A stretch of DNA of 64,000 nucleotides from an uncultured Lachnospiraceae bacterium (GCA_910587155.1 CAJULA010000018.1:1-64000), one strand, 5' to 3'; shown: positions 1 through 9,261, counted from the stretch's first letter. Numbers and translations: made by a program. Notes: generated by a model not told the origin, from the sequence alone.

Positions 1-45
1 GGGGAAAAATGGACGTATAGGGGATTTTTAAAGGCGGGCAGTTTG

Positions 46-87
46 TTCGGGACGTAGAGGCCGCGTGTTCGAATCACGTCACCCCGA
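46..87 (+). pseudogene. 3' part of a tRNA-Pro(CGG)-like gene
   Basis: The stretch has the 3' half of a tRNA. The anticodon loop TTCGGGA carries CGG at 48-50. The T arm is GCGTG-TTCGAAT-CACGT at 63-79, and the acceptor 3' strand CACCCCG is followed by discriminator A at 87 and a run of seven T. The matching 5' acceptor strand (CGGGGTG) and a D arm are absent upstream, and the anticodon stem 5' side does not pair. It is therefore a truncated copy rather than a working tRNA. Integrases that use tRNA genes commonly duplicate the 3' end, so this may be an attachment-site remnant. A simple tRNA pseudogene is the alternative. Confidence 0.5.
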
Positions 88-103
88 TTTTTTTATGCCC
101 TTT

Positions 104-1204
104 TCAAAGCTCCATTCGAAAATCCAACAATTCCCCCACGCGCCGTTCCACCGTTTCATATACAAAAATATCCGGCTCTTCCTGCATTGCCAGTTGATGC
201 GAATAGCTGCTGTAATGAACCATACAACTGGAGCGAAACTGAGAAGCCAGAAAATCGTCCATGGCATCCGCGAAAGAATCCCGCAGCATAAACAGCTTCC
301 TGTCATCGCCGCCCTCGCAGTGATAGACATAAGAGCCTGTCAGATCATGGCGATCCGTCGTAAGATGATATTTGTCATAACCGGAGATAACATAATCCCG
401 GTCTGTGTTCAGGGCATCCCTCAGGTTGAGCATATCAGCCAGATCACAGATCGTAGGCTCTGTTTCCGTGACGGTAAGCCTGTCCAGTGCCGGCATAGGG
501 ATTCCCAGTTCATCGGCCAGCACACAACTCCCGATATAGCCGCCGATATAGTTCCAGTGTGTGTCCAGACGGTAATAAAGCTGCCATGGATATGTCTCCC
601 TGGCTGCCAGCAATTCCTCATACGGATAGACGACACGTATCTCCGTATTTTCCCGCAGATATTCCACAAGCTGCCCTGTACGGTATACTTCCGCGGGTAC
701 TCCGTAATAGGACGGCATTTTCTCCGCATAGATCCGCTCCTTATTAGGAGCGATAAAAAGCACGAACTCTGTCCCCCGCTCCGCAAGCAGAGCCTGCGTC
801 ACCGTCAGATTGTCAGCAATCCGGAGCAGCTCTTCCTCTGTAAAAAGCTGCATGCCTTTATACCCTTCCACAGGATTATCATCCGCATCGCTGTTGTAAA
901 ACAGCCAACCATCCCTGCCCCTGACCACATTCCGGTTGGAGGATGACTGAAATACATAATATTCCAGCGCACTGTTCAGGCGGATCAGTTCATCCCGCCA
1001 GGGCAGCCTGTCATTGTAATATGCCTCATACATAGCCGGATACTCTTCGATGGACGCAAAGGAAAAAACAGGTTTGGGAGCTTTCGTCCGATTTTCCTGA
1101 CCTGCCGACTCTTCCCTGCCCGCAAACAACCAGCAAAGCTGACTGCCGCAGAGCACCAGAAGGAACATCCCGATCCATACCTTTTCTCTTATACACGCTT
1201 TCAT
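104..1204 (-). CDS. DHHW/AlgX-like membrane-anchored SGNH-type protein, probable glycan O-acetylation partner
   Basis: This 366-residue protein has one N-terminal membrane segment (about residues 11-29) and an extracellular domain. The domain carries the DTHWN motif near residue 214 and a DSF motif near residue 308, typical of DHHW/AlgJ/AlgX proteins. These act with an MBOAT acyltransferase to move acetyl groups onto extracellular polysaccharides. The start is supported by a GGGGAGAGG stretch just upstream. It follows the MBOAT gene by 11 bases, the usual pairing, so the two are probably one transcript. Which glycan is acetylated cannot be read from the sequence; flagellar or capsular glycan are guesses from the neighbours. 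Confidence 0.8.
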   Translation of the reverse strand: MKACIREKVWIGMFLLVLCGSQLCWLFAGREESAGQENRTKAPKPVFSFASIEEYPAMYEAYYNDRLPWRDELIRLNSALEYYVFQSSSNRNVVRGRDGWLFYNSDADDNPVEGYKGMQLFTEEELLRIADNLTVTQALLAERGTEFVLFIAPNKERIYAEKMPSYYGVPAEVYRTGQLVEYLRENTEIRVVYPYEELLAARETYPWQLYYRLDTHWNYIGGYIGSCVLADELGIPMPALDRLTVTETEPTICDLADMLNLRDALNTDRDYVISGYDKYHLTTDRHDLTGSYVYHCEGGDDRKLFMLRDSFADAMDDFLASQFRSSCMVHYSSYSHQLAMQEEPDIFVYETVERRVGELLDFRMEL

Positions 1205-1215
1205 TGCCCTCTCCC

Positions 1216-2616
1216 CTAAAAACGGAAATAAATAAACGGGTTATACGTATTGCCTGCCAGCGCCGAAATGCAGAAAAGCAATAAGAGCATACAATACGCC
1301 AGTTCTGCCGGAGAAAATTTCCACGCCAGTCTCCTCCCCTTATATCCTGCGGCCAGCTTTTGTATGACACCCATACCACAGACCGCACAAAGCAAAACGG
1401 CCAGTGTATGCGGATTCACAAATTCCCATACCGAATAATGCGATAGTGTGTATCGCCAGGGCAGTAAAATCCGTTTTCCAAACTCGACTATCTGCCGCAT
1501 ACTTTCGATCCGGAACAGAATCCAACCGAAATGTACCACCAAAAAGGTATAAACATAAGCGGTAATCTTATGCCCTTTGAGAAATTTTGACAGTCCCAGC
1601 CGTTCCGCGATCGAAAAAAGTCCATGATACAATCCCCAGAAAATAAAATTATAACTGGCCCCATGCCAGATTCCTGTCAGCAGAAATACAATGCCAAGGT
1701 TAAGATATGTGCGCACCGGGCCTTTGCGGTTTCCTCCCAACGGAATATAGACATATTCCCGAAACCAGGTACTGAGGGAAATATGCCATCTCTGCCAGAA
1801 TTCCCGCACCGAGCATGCCATATAAGGATAATTAAAGTTTTCGTGGAAGGAAAAGCCAAACATCCGGCCAAGCCCGATCGCCATGTCCGAATATCCGGAA
1901 AAATCATAATAAATTTGAAACGTATATAAAATGGATGCCGTCCATGCAAGAATCCCGGTTATTTCACTCATCTCCAACGCAAAAATCAGATCGGCACTCT
2001 GCGCCAGCACATTGGAAATCAGAACCTTCTTAGCCAGTCCGTAGCAGAAACGGCGTATACCGGACATCATTCCCTCCCCTGTAATCTGCCGCTCCATAAT
2101 CTGTTCATTGACATCCTTATATTTGACAATAGGCCCGGCAATCAACTGCGGAAAAAAAGAAATATAGAGCGCAAGTGAAAACAGATTTTTCTGAGCCTCA
2201 CATTCTCCCCGGTATACATCTATCACATATGACAGGGCCTGGAAGGTAAAAAAAGAGATGCCAATGGGAAGAGCTATCTGCGGCAGTGTCATCACCTCTC
2301 TGAAAAGCAGATGATTCCATGTCCTGACAAGCAGCCCCAGATACTTGAAATATCCCAGAAGAGACAGATTCAATAGAATACTGCCCATCAGAATCCCTTT
2401 TCTCCACTCCGGGAAACGAGTCAGCAGCATACCGCTGCTCCAGTTCAGGCATATGGACACCAGCATCAACAGCACATATTTGGGTTCACCCCAGGCATAA
2501 AAAAACAGACTGGCCAGCAGCAGGAATATATTCTGTTGCCCCGTCTTTAAAAATCTGCTCACAACCAAAACGACTGGCAGGAACAGCCATAAAAAAATCA
2601 TGGAACTGAAAAGCAT
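1216..2616 (-). CDS. MBOAT family membrane-bound O-acyltransferase (AlgI/DltB-like)
   Basis: A 466-residue polytopic membrane protein of the MBOAT family, which passes acyl groups across the membrane to an extracellular acceptor. The conserved REFWQRWHISLS region and the later WHGASYNF block, with the family's catalytic histidine, are present. I chose the ATG at 2616 because TTCAGGAGG lies six bases upstream. A longer reading to 2664 would run through the terminator hairpin of the preceding gene. It is followed immediately by the DHHW gene, forming a standard O-acetylation pair. A D-alanylation role (DltB) is less likely because dltA, dltC and dltD are missing. Confidence 0.85.
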   Translation of the reverse strand: MLFSSMIFLWLFLPVVLVVSRFLKTGQQNIFLLLASLFFYAWGEPKYVLLMLVSICLNWSSGMLLTRFPEWRKGILMGSILLNLSLLGYFKYLGLLVRTWNHLLFREVMTLPQIALPIGISFFTFQALSYVIDVYRGECEAQKNLFSLALYISFFPQLIAGPIVKYKDVNEQIMERQITGEGMMSGIRRFCYGLAKKVLISNVLAQSADLIFALEMSEITGILAWTASILYTFQIYYDFSGYSDMAIGLGRMFGFSFHENFNYPYMACSVREFWQRWHISLSTWFREYVYIPLGGNRKGPVRTYLNLGIVFLLTGIWHGASYNFIFWGLYHGLFSIAERLGLSKFLKGHKITAYVYTFLVVHFGWILFRIESMRQIVEFGKRILLPWRYTLSHYSVWEFVNPHTLAVLLCAVCGMGVIQKLAAGYKGRRLAWKFSPAELAYCMLLLLFCISALAGNTYNPFIYFRF

Positions 2617-2628
2617 AGCCGCCTCCTG

Positions 2629-2691
2629 AAAAACTCCCATCATCATGACTGCCGGCACCAACACCAGTCATGGCAATGGGAGTATTTTTTT
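2629..2691. terminator. Bidirectional-looking rho-independent terminator
   Basis: An extended inverted repeat pairs CTCCCAT (2634-2640) with ATGGGAG (2676-2682) and CATGACTG-type arms inside it. It is flanked by five A on the left and a T-rich run on the right. On the minus strand the hairpin ends in TTTTT, directly after the glycosyltransferase gene and before the MBOAT ribosome site. It separates the two transcription units and supports the shorter MBOAT start. Confidence 0.7.
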
Positions 2692-4876
2692 ACGAGAACC
2701 GCAGCGAAACTTCTTTCTCCAGTTCCGCCACCTCCGGGTCGCCCGGAATGAATGTTTTAAGCTGCTGCAGCACCTGGAAGCTTTCCGCAACCATCCCCTG
2801 CGCAAGCAATGCACGTATCTTATCTTTGATCTGGGCCGCCAGCGCCCGCATCTCAGGAGATATCTGCGCGGCTTCCAGTTTTGCCTTCTCTTCCGCCGCA
2901 TATAAGGCTGTGTAAGCTTTTACGGCGGGATCAAAATCGCCAAATACTCCTACCGCCGCTTTCAGACATGCGCCGATCTGCTGTCTGTCTTCCTTCGTCT
3001 GTGCATGCAAAAGATCACGGAATCTTACTGCCGCCCTGCACGGAGGCGGTAACATCTCCATTTCGCCACTGAAGGCACTCTCTTTAAAATAACGCTGGTA
3101 AAACCGCAGACATTTATCTGCAAAATCCCGCAGACATTCCTGCAGTGCGGCAAAATTGTCTTTGCTGTAGCCGTATACCACCTTTGCCTCCGCTGTTTTC
3201 ATAAAGAAATACTGATATCTGGCCTCCATCCCCTCATCCGTAATCTGTTGGGGAAAGGTTTCTTCCACTACCCTGGCACGTTCCACGATCTTTTCATAAG
3301 AGCTGTTGGAAAAGAAAGTATCAATGCCCAATTTCCAGCGATCAAACGGGATTTCCGCAAATCGGCTCCCCAGATCAATGTGCCGCCTCCTGGCGACCTC
3401 AAATACTTTGTCCTCCAACTGAAAAATATCTGTTACATATTGGAACATCTTCCGGTAACATTCATCCAGATTTTCTGCCTCATCAATATGGTCATTATAC
3501 AGAATCTTTGTATACCATACATAATAATTGGGAATGTCTACCTGGGAGATAATCCTCGCCAGATGCCAGAACTGCTCCTGTTTTTCCGAAGAAACAGCAG
3601 ATTTTTTTTCAATCTCCTGCACTTTCTCCCAGAACTCATCCAGTCCCTTCCAGCTCATCATCGTTTTGGCCGCTTTGACAAACACTTCTTCAAAAGGAAG
3701 CTTAGACATACATTCCACAACTTCCCGGATAAATTCTTTATTCAGCATGAGGACACTGTCCCAGCCGAAATCCCAGAAATGTTTTTCAAAAGCCTTAGTC
3801 TCCCCCAGATAAAGATCGGAAAGTATATAGTAGCATAAGGTGCTGAAAAGACCGGAGGGTTCAAACGCGTTATTGACAAAAAACGCTTCCTGTTCTACCC
3901 GTTCCTCTTCTTTATCCTTTAGAATTTCATAGTATTCCAGATATTTCTCACAATATTCCCTGGCTTCTTTATATTTTTTCTGTTTGAAATAAGCCTCTGA
4001 GCCCAGATTATACAGACGCATCTGACACATCTGCGTATTGCGTTTATCTTTCAGAGCGTTTTTGATCTCCTCTTCCGCCTGCTCATAGTAAGCGGACAAA
4101 AGCTGCGCTTCTACCAAACCGCAATAGAAAGAGCCTCTGTCGCGATTTGTCACATTGTCATTGAATTTTCGGAAATGTTTGATTCCTTCCCGACACAGAT
4201 CCTGCATCTGCTGAAACTCCTCCGCTGCCCGGTACTCCTGCAACAGATGAATCCACCAGCGGATGACATCCCGTTCCTTTTTCATCTGCTTCTGCAGCAG
4301 AACGGTATTCCGTTTAATATGTTGCCGCTCCTCTTCCTTGGATGCATAGATATAACCAAAGTGCTCTACCACGGAATGGAGCAGCTTGTACGGATCCCGC
4401 AGCGGATAAAAATATTCATGAATCGTACTGACAAAGCGAATGCCGGTATCCAGCCTGGCCAGGCGTGATACCCAGGCGTCTGTATATAGTTGCCTGTTAT
4501 ATGTCGTATAATTACGCTGAATATAGCAGGCATAGAAATAGTTTTTATAATCACCGGAGAGGAAAAAGTCTTCGATCTCTTTGGTATCCAGAAACCACTC
4601 GTCATCGTCCAGATACATAAACCATTCGCCTCTGGCCTTTTCCAATCCCACATTTCTGGCTTTGGAAAAATCATCGCACCAGGTAAACGGAATAATCTGA
4701 TCCGTATATACCTGCATCATGGCTCTTGTTTCCTCATCACATCCGGTATCCACGATAATCAGTTCGCTGGGGACCTTCTCCATCAGAGGCACAATGGAAT
4801 CCAGGCATTTTCTCAGTGTTTTCTCTCTCCCGCACGACAGCATGGATATCGTCAGCAGTGGTTTGTTGTTATTCAT
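2690..4876 (-). CDS. Family 2 glycosyltransferase with long C-terminal helical (TPR-like) region
   Basis: A 728-residue protein. Residues 7-110 form a GT-A type family 2 glycosyltransferase domain, with LTISMLSCGRE at the start, VDTGCDEET near 42-50 and an acidic LDDDEW motif at 89-94 for nucleotide-sugar and metal binding. The remaining 600 residues are rich in helix-forming repeats and look like a tetratricopeptide-type scaffold. No membrane segment is seen, so it is probably cytoplasmic. It is the next gene after flagellin on the same strand, though a terminator lies between them. A role in flagellin glycosylation is therefore reasonable, but inferred only from position. The GGGAGGG just before the ATG supports the start. 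Confidence 0.8.
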   Translation of the reverse strand: MNNNKPLLTISMLSCGREKTLRKCLDSIVPLMEKVPSELIIVDTGCDEETRAMMQVYTDQIIPFTWCDDFSKARNVGLEKARGEWFMYLDDDEWFLDTKEIEDFFLSGDYKNYFYACYIQRNYTTYNRQLYTDAWVSRLARLDTGIRFVSTIHEYFYPLRDPYKLLHSVVEHFGYIYASKEEERQHIKRNTVLLQKQMKKERDVIRWWIHLLQEYRAAEEFQQMQDLCREGIKHFRKFNDNVTNRDRGSFYCGLVEAQLLSAYYEQAEEEIKNALKDKRNTQMCQMRLYNLGSEAYFKQKKYKEAREYCEKYLEYYEILKDKEEERVEQEAFFVNNAFEPSGLFSTLCYYILSDLYLGETKAFEKHFWDFGWDSVLMLNKEFIREVVECMSKLPFEEVFVKAAKTMMSWKGLDEFWEKVQEIEKKSAVSSEKQEQFWHLARIISQVDIPNYYVWYTKILYNDHIDEAENLDECYRKMFQYVTDIFQLEDKVFEVARRRHIDLGSRFAEIPFDRWKLGIDTFFSNSSYEKIVERARVVEETFPQQITDEGMEARYQYFFMKTAEAKVVYGYSKDNFAALQECLRDFADKCLRFYQRYFKESAFSGEMEMLPPPCRAAVRFRDLLHAQTKEDRQQIGACLKAAVGVFGDFDPAVKAYTALYAAEEKAKLEAAQISPEMRALAAQIKDKIRALLAQGMVAESFQVLQQLKTFIPGDPEVAELEKEVSLRFS

Positions 4877-4950
4877 ATTTCCCTCCCATTTTGTAATGGC
4901 CTGCCATATGGGAAAGCCTGTTTCCCTCCTGCAGAGCAGTCTGCGATAAA

Positions 4951-4979
4951 AAGAAAAGGGCGGTTTTGAAGCCGCCCCT
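4951..4979 (-). terminator. Rho-independent terminator of flagellin gene
   Basis: GGGCGG (4958-4963) pairs with CCGCCC (4972-4977) around a seven-base loop. Reading the minus strand, the stem is followed by TTTTCTTTTT. It lies about 95 bases past the flagellin stop codon. Confidence 0.85.
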
Positions 4980-5073
4980 TTCTGTATAGCGGGTAATCCC
5001 TGCGGATTCCCTTTTGAAATTCACCGCCTGCGCGGTTACTTTCATCATCCTTATCTCTGAGACTTCCGTCAGA

Positions 5074-6669
5074 TTACTGCAGTAAGGACAGTACGCCCTG
5101 GTTGGACTGGTTAGCCTGTGCAAGCATGGACTGACCTGCCTGTGCCAGAATCTGGTTCTTGGAGTACTCAACCATCTGGGATGCCATATCTGTATCACGG
5201 ATCTGGCTCTCTGCAGATGTGGTGTTCTCAACAACGTTATCCAGGTTGTTGATTGTGTGCTCCAGTCTGTTCTGAACTGCACCAAGTGAGGAACGCTGTG
5301 AAGAAACTTTGGTGATTGCTGCTTTGATCGTCTCAATCGCATTCCTTGCGTTGGTATCATCGCTGCCATCCACACGGAGACCCACTACACCGAGTCCCTT
5401 AGCTGTCATAGCATCCAGGTTCATGGTGATCTGGTTGTTGCTTGTCGCATCAGCACCTACATGCAGTCTTACCTGAAGAGCACCTGTTACGTCCTGATTT
5501 GCTTTGACCTGGCTCGCCATCTTGGTGATGTTGATCTTGTTGCCTGTCGCATCATATACATAAGGTGCGTTCGGTGATGCTGCCACGGTGATCGTCTTGC
5601 CATTTGCACCGTCAACAACTTCCGCCGTGAAGTACTTATTCAGAGAGTTAGCGGAAAGCTTATTGCCATCTACATCATAGAATGCATACTGCTCGCCTTC
5701 TGTATAAGCAGCCTGTGCTTTGGTTGCCATTACGTTTGCGGAATAGATACCGTCTACACGTTTCATAACAGCCGTTCCGTCTACTCTTGTTGCACTTGAT
5801 GTCACACCAGCCGCAGCAATACCCATTGCTGTAACGGTAGCGATCGTCTGGCCACTCTTGTCTTTGATGTAGAACTTCATGGAACCGGTCTTATCAGGAG
5901 CGGTTGCCTTTGTGGTAGCTGTGATCGTGTATTTGTCAGCCACTGCACCGTTCAGGGAGATGCTGTATTTTGCTTCCTGCTTGCCAACAGCCTGGGAATC
6001 TGTATTGTCTGTTGTCAGCTCTACGGTGATGTTCAGACCCTGATTCTTCAGAGAGTTAGCGATTTCATTCTGTGCTGCGGATGTTGCCTTGCTGCTGAAG
6101 CTTACCTGTGCGGAAAGTCCTGTAGCCTGGTCAATATTCAGAACGCCGACTTTGCCTGTTGCGTTGGAAATAGCTGCAGCCTGTGCGGGCTGAACCGTTG
6201 CGCCTGCGGTAACCGTAGCATAATTGTAGGAATAACCCTTTACAGCGGTTCTGTCACCCTTTAACAGATATGTCTCATTGAACTTGGTTGTCTCAGCAAC
6301 ACGGTCAACTTCTGTTACCAGCTGATCGATCTCGGCCTGGATCGCTTCACGGTCAGATACGGAGTTCGTGCCGTTTGCGGCTTTAACTGCCAGTTCGTTC
6401 ATTCTCTGAAGCATATCGTGCACTTCGGTAAGTGCACCTTCTGCTGTCTGCACTGCAGAGATACCATCCTGTGCGTTTGCAGATGCCTGTGTAAGACCTC
6501 TGATCTGCTTTCTCATTTTTTCGGAAATTGCCAGACCTGCTGCATCGTCTGCCGCACGGTTGATCTTATAGCCGGATGATAATTTCTCTGTTGCTTTTGC
6601 CTGCTGGCTTGTGGTAACGCCTAACATTCTGTTAGAGTTCATCGCTGTTAGATTGTGTTGTACTACCAT
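5074..6669 (-). CDS. Flagellin
   Basis: A 531-residue flagellin, the filament subunit exported through the flagellar type III apparatus. The conserved N-terminal D0/D1 region begins MVVQHNLTAMNSNRML and includes KLSSGYKINRAADDAAGLAISE. The C-terminal D1/D0 region carries AESQIRDTDMASQMVEYSK and ends in VLSLLQ. The middle (about residues 165-440) is a variable, Thr/Ala-rich surface region containing almost no aromatic clusters. The start is fixed by AAGGAGGTAA eight bases upstream. It is a single-gene transcript with its own terminator. No chaperone or other flagellar structural gene is in the window. A minor flagellin paralogue elsewhere cannot be excluded. Confidence 0.95.
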   Translation of the reverse strand: MVVQHNLTAMNSNRMLGVTTSQQAKATEKLSSGYKINRAADDAAGLAISEKMRKQIRGLTQASANAQDGISAVQTAEGALTEVHDMLQRMNELAVKAANGTNSVSDREAIQAEIDQLVTEVDRVAETTKFNETYLLKGDRTAVKGYSYNYATVTAGATVQPAQAAAISNATGKVGVLNIDQATGLSAQVSFSSKATSAAQNEIANSLKNQGLNITVELTTDNTDSQAVGKQEAKYSISLNGAVADKYTITATTKATAPDKTGSMKFYIKDKSGQTIATVTAMGIAAAGVTSSATRVDGTAVMKRVDGIYSANVMATKAQAAYTEGEQYAFYDVDGNKLSANSLNKYFTAEVVDGANGKTITVAASPNAPYVYDATGNKINITKMASQVKANQDVTGALQVRLHVGADATSNNQITMNLDAMTAKGLGVVGLRVDGSDDTNARNAIETIKAAITKVSSQRSSLGAVQNRLEHTINNLDNVVENTTSAESQIRDTDMASQMVEYSKNQILAQAGQSMLAQANQSNQGVLSLLQ

Positions 6670-6688
6670 AACTTACCTCCTTGTTTTT

Positions 6689-6708
6689 CGGCCCTTTTGC
6701 CGATTATA
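6689..6708 (-). promoter_or_regulatory. Flagellin 5' leader: -10-like TATAAT and small hairpin
   Basis: On the minus strand an exact TATAAT (6703-6708) lies 34 bases before the flagellin start. It is followed by CGGC-AAAAGG-GCCG (6689-6702), a small hairpin just upstream of the Shine-Dalgarno. No convincing -35 or sigma-28 sequence accompanies it, so promoter assignment is weak; the hairpin could control translation. The rest of the 345-base gap (6670-7014) is AT-rich and shows no gene. Confidence 0.3.
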
Positions 6709-6947
6709 TCTACATGTGCAATTCCTTTTGCCCATGTTGTTACTGATTTTGGATTACATAATGTTATGTTTATCATAATATCCGATGGTCTCTAGAAAAC
6801 CGCCGGTTATTACCTTCTCGGGATACAACTCTTTGCGCCATTGTGTTGTATCTGTGTTTTACACTCTTTATATCGGTTCGATAAAAAAATACTTTAGAGC
6901 GTTTTTAAAAATTTTTTTGTGTTTTTTTGCTCCCCACTGCCCGGCAG

Positions 6948-6984
6948 AAAGCCCCCGCTCCCAAACAGGGAGGGCGAGGGCTTT
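6948..6984 (-). terminator. Hairpin after the sugar isomerase gene
   Basis: AAAGCCCCCGCTCCC and GGGAGGGCGAGGGCTTT form a long GC-rich stem with a loop of about five bases, 30 bases past the isomerase stop. The T tract after it is short on both strands, so termination efficiency is uncertain. Confidence 0.55.
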
Positions 6985-7014
6985 GTCATTTCTGATATTT
7001 CCGGCGGAGCACTC

Positions 7015-8499
7015 TTATGCAAACGGATTCTCTGTAGGGTAAGGAACGTTCTTAGGCTGGTTATAGTTAAGGTCTTCCATGGGAACGCCCAGGTATTTGA
7101 ATACCTCAAACAGGGCCTTTCCATAATGACCAAACGCAACTGCGCCGTGATGCGGGTAGTTCTTCTCAATCAGCACATGGCGGTAAAATCTTCCCATCTC
7201 TTTGATGGCAAATACGCCGATGGCACCAAAGGATTTGGTCGCTACGGGAAGCACTTCACCCTCTGCCACATAAGCGCGGATTTTGGCGTCAGCTGTGGAC
7301 TGAAGACGGAAGAATGTGATATCTCCGGGCACGATGTCGCCTTCCAGTGTGCCGTTTGTCACTTCCACAGGCAGGCTTCTTGCCATGATCTTCTGATATT
7401 TCATCTCATGGAAGGACAGTTTGGAGGAGCAGGTGTTGCCGCAGTGGAAGCCCATAAAGGTATCTTTGTGCGTGTAATCAAATTTGCCCTCGATTGCTTC
7501 CTGATACATATCTGCCGGTACGGAGTTATTGATATCCAGCAGGGTAACGGCATCTTCGCTGACACATGTGCCAATGAACTCGCTCAGGCAGCCATAGATG
7601 TCCACTTCACAGGAAACCGGAATGCCCATACCGGTAAGACGGCTGTTTACATAGCAGGGAACAAAACCGAACTGTGTCTGGAAGGCAGGCCAGCATTTTC
7701 CGGCAATGGCAACATATTTCCGATAGCCTCTGTGCTCTTCCACCCAGTCAAGAAGTGTCAGCTCATACTGCGCCAGCTTGGGAAGCACTTCCGGTTTCTT
7801 ATTGCCTGTGCCGAGTTCTGCTGCCATCTCTTCTACTTTGGCAGGAATGCGGGGATCATCCGCATGTTTGTTAAATGCTTCGAACAGGTCAAGTTCAGAA
7901 TTCTCTTCAATTTCAACACCCAGGTTGTAAAGCTGCTTGATAGGTGCATTACATGCCAGGAAGTTCAGCGGTCTGGGCCCAAAGCTGATGATCTTGAGCT
8001 CGGACAGACCAACCAGTGCACGTGCAACAGGGAGAAACTCATTGATCATATCGGCACAGTCTTCTGCAGTTCCTACCGGATATTCCGGTATATATGCCTG
8101 GATATTGCGCAGCTTTAAGTTATAGCTTGCATTCAGCATACCGCAGTAAGCATCACCGCGGCCATCGGAAAGGTCATTCTGGCTCTCTTCTGCAGCCGCA
8201 ATAAACATCTTGGGGCCGTCAAAATGCTTTGCCAGCAGTGTCTCGGAAATCTCAGGACCGAAGTTTCCAAGATATACGCAGAGCGCGTTGCAGCCTTCCT
8301 TCTTAATATCTTCCAGTGCCTGTACCATATGGATCTCACTCTCAACGATACAGATCGGGCACTCATAGATGTCTGCCGCGTCATATTTTGCCTTGTAAGC
8401 TTCCACCAGCGCTTTTCTTCTGTTTACGGAAAGGCTCTCCGGGAAGCAGTCACGACTTACCGCTACGATACCTAACTTAATCTTGGGAATGTTGTTCAT
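7015..8499 (-). CDS. L-fucose/L-arabinose isomerase family sugar isomerase
   Basis: A 494-residue protein of the FucI/AraA-fold isomerase family, interconverting an aldose and a ketose with a divalent metal. Candidate metal-binding blocks are CEVDIYG, TLLDINN and GFHCGN, supplying Glu, Asp and His. It is shorter than E. coli FucI (about 590 residues) and matches the shorter clostridial group. The ATG at 8499 has AAGGAGG nine bases upstream; an in-frame extension to 8565 lacks support. It is the last gene of an operon with xylulokinase and DUF4867, so a pentose or deoxyhexose is the likely substrate. No transporter is in the operon, and the exact sugar is unknown. Confidence 0.8.
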   Translation of the reverse strand: MNNIPKIKLGIVAVSRDCFPESLSVNRRKALVEAYKAKYDAADIYECPICIVESEIHMVQALEDIKKEGCNALCVYLGNFGPEISETLLAKHFDGPKMFIAAAEESQNDLSDGRGDAYCGMLNASYNLKLRNIQAYIPEYPVGTAEDCADMINEFLPVARALVGLSELKIISFGPRPLNFLACNAPIKQLYNLGVEIEENSELDLFEAFNKHADDPRIPAKVEEMAAELGTGNKKPEVLPKLAQYELTLLDWVEEHRGYRKYVAIAGKCWPAFQTQFGFVPCYVNSRLTGMGIPVSCEVDIYGCLSEFIGTCVSEDAVTLLDINNSVPADMYQEAIEGKFDYTHKDTFMGFHCGNTCSSKLSFHEMKYQKIMARSLPVEVTNGTLEGDIVPGDITFFRLQSTADAKIRAYVAEGEVLPVATKSFGAIGVFAIKEMGRFYRHVLIEKNYPHHGAVAFGHYGKALFEVFKYLGVPMEDLNYNQPKNVPYPTENPFA

Positions 8500-8592
8500 T
8501 GTTTTGTCCTCCTTATATTTTTGATAGCTGCGGGTTGGGCCCGCATGATTGCTCTGTATCCACAAATGTATCTGTCAGTCATCCGACCCGCT

Positions 8593-9210
8593 CTACACCG
8601 TGATATTCTCACCTTTCAGTCCGAGAAAACTTCCCTCCGGCAGTCCGCCTTCTTCATGGCCGATCAACCATTTATTCGTTGCGGCAAGAAGCGCGTCTTC
8701 TCCTTCTCCGTCATGGACTGCCGGCAGCGGATAGTTGGTTCCCTTGGGAAGGACCACCACATCCTTAAACCCGCCTTCACCGGCGTTGCACGGTGCGTAA
8801 TGCAGGGTGGTTGCATACAGTTCCACGCCCATACCGGCAGGAAGCAGAAATGCTTCTATTTTGGATGTATCATACGTATAATCTTCTTCCACATCTTCCT
8901 GATGGCCGAGCAGCAGGATCAGATCCGTAGCCGCAATATTAATTTCAGAATTCCTGTGATATTCCACTGCATTTAATTTGTGATTGTTGCCGTTGCAGTA
9001 TCCGATCTGAATCGGCATCTCCCCGAAGCCGCGGCTGAAAAGCTCTTGATAAACAGGAAGCGCTTCGAGTGCTTCCACGGAAGGTTCATAGACCACACCA
9101 TCGGGAAGCGGTGTCTCCTGCATCTTTTCCAGAAGCTTTGTAAAGTCATACCCCTGAAGTACCTGCCCGTATTTTCTGAAATCCGGATCTGCCACATTGT
9201 AAATTTTCAT
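8593..9210 (-). CDS. DUF4867 family protein
   Basis: A 205-residue soluble protein beginning MKIYNVADPDFRKYGQVL. The YGxVLxGYD opening, the QIGYCNGNNHKLNAVEYH block and the SEINIAATDLILLLG stretch are what I associate with DUF4867, a cupin-like family found beside sugar isomerases and kinases. The EYH and later His residues could bind metal. The ATG at 9210 is preferred over the upstream one at 9255 because AAGGGG lies seven bases before it and the extension is Lys/Arg-rich junk. Position between the kinase and isomerase suggests a role in the same sugar pathway, perhaps as an epimerase or isomerase helper. No activity is established from sequence. Confidence 0.7.
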   Translation of the reverse strand: MKIYNVADPDFRKYGQVLQGYDFTKLLEKMQETPLPDGVVYEPSVEALEALPVYQELFSRGFGEMPIQIGYCNGNNHKLNAVEYHRNSEINIAATDLILLLGHQEDVEEDYTYDTSKIEAFLLPAGMGVELYATTLHYAPCNAGEGGFKDVVVLPKGTNYPLPAVHDGEGEDALLAATNKWLIGHEEGGLPEGSFLGLKGENITV

Positions 9211-9261
9211 CTTGTACCCCTTTCTGAAATACCTTTGTATCTTTTTTATCTTCACACGGGA

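Noticed and set aside
1..88. A complete tRNA at the left edge
   Set aside because: No 5' strand complementary to CACCCCG and no D arm can be found in the window; only the 3' half is convincing.
1026..1388. Other-strand and other-frame reading frames inside the acetylation, EssC and antiporter genes
   Set aside because: They are shadows of strong coding genes, lack ribosome sites and have unlikely residue content.
6680..6772. Sigma-28 promoter for flagellin
   Set aside because: TAAA at 6772-6769 on the minus strand is followed after 15 bases by TCCAAAAT, a poor match. GCCGAAAA nearer the gene would start transcription inside the ribosome site.
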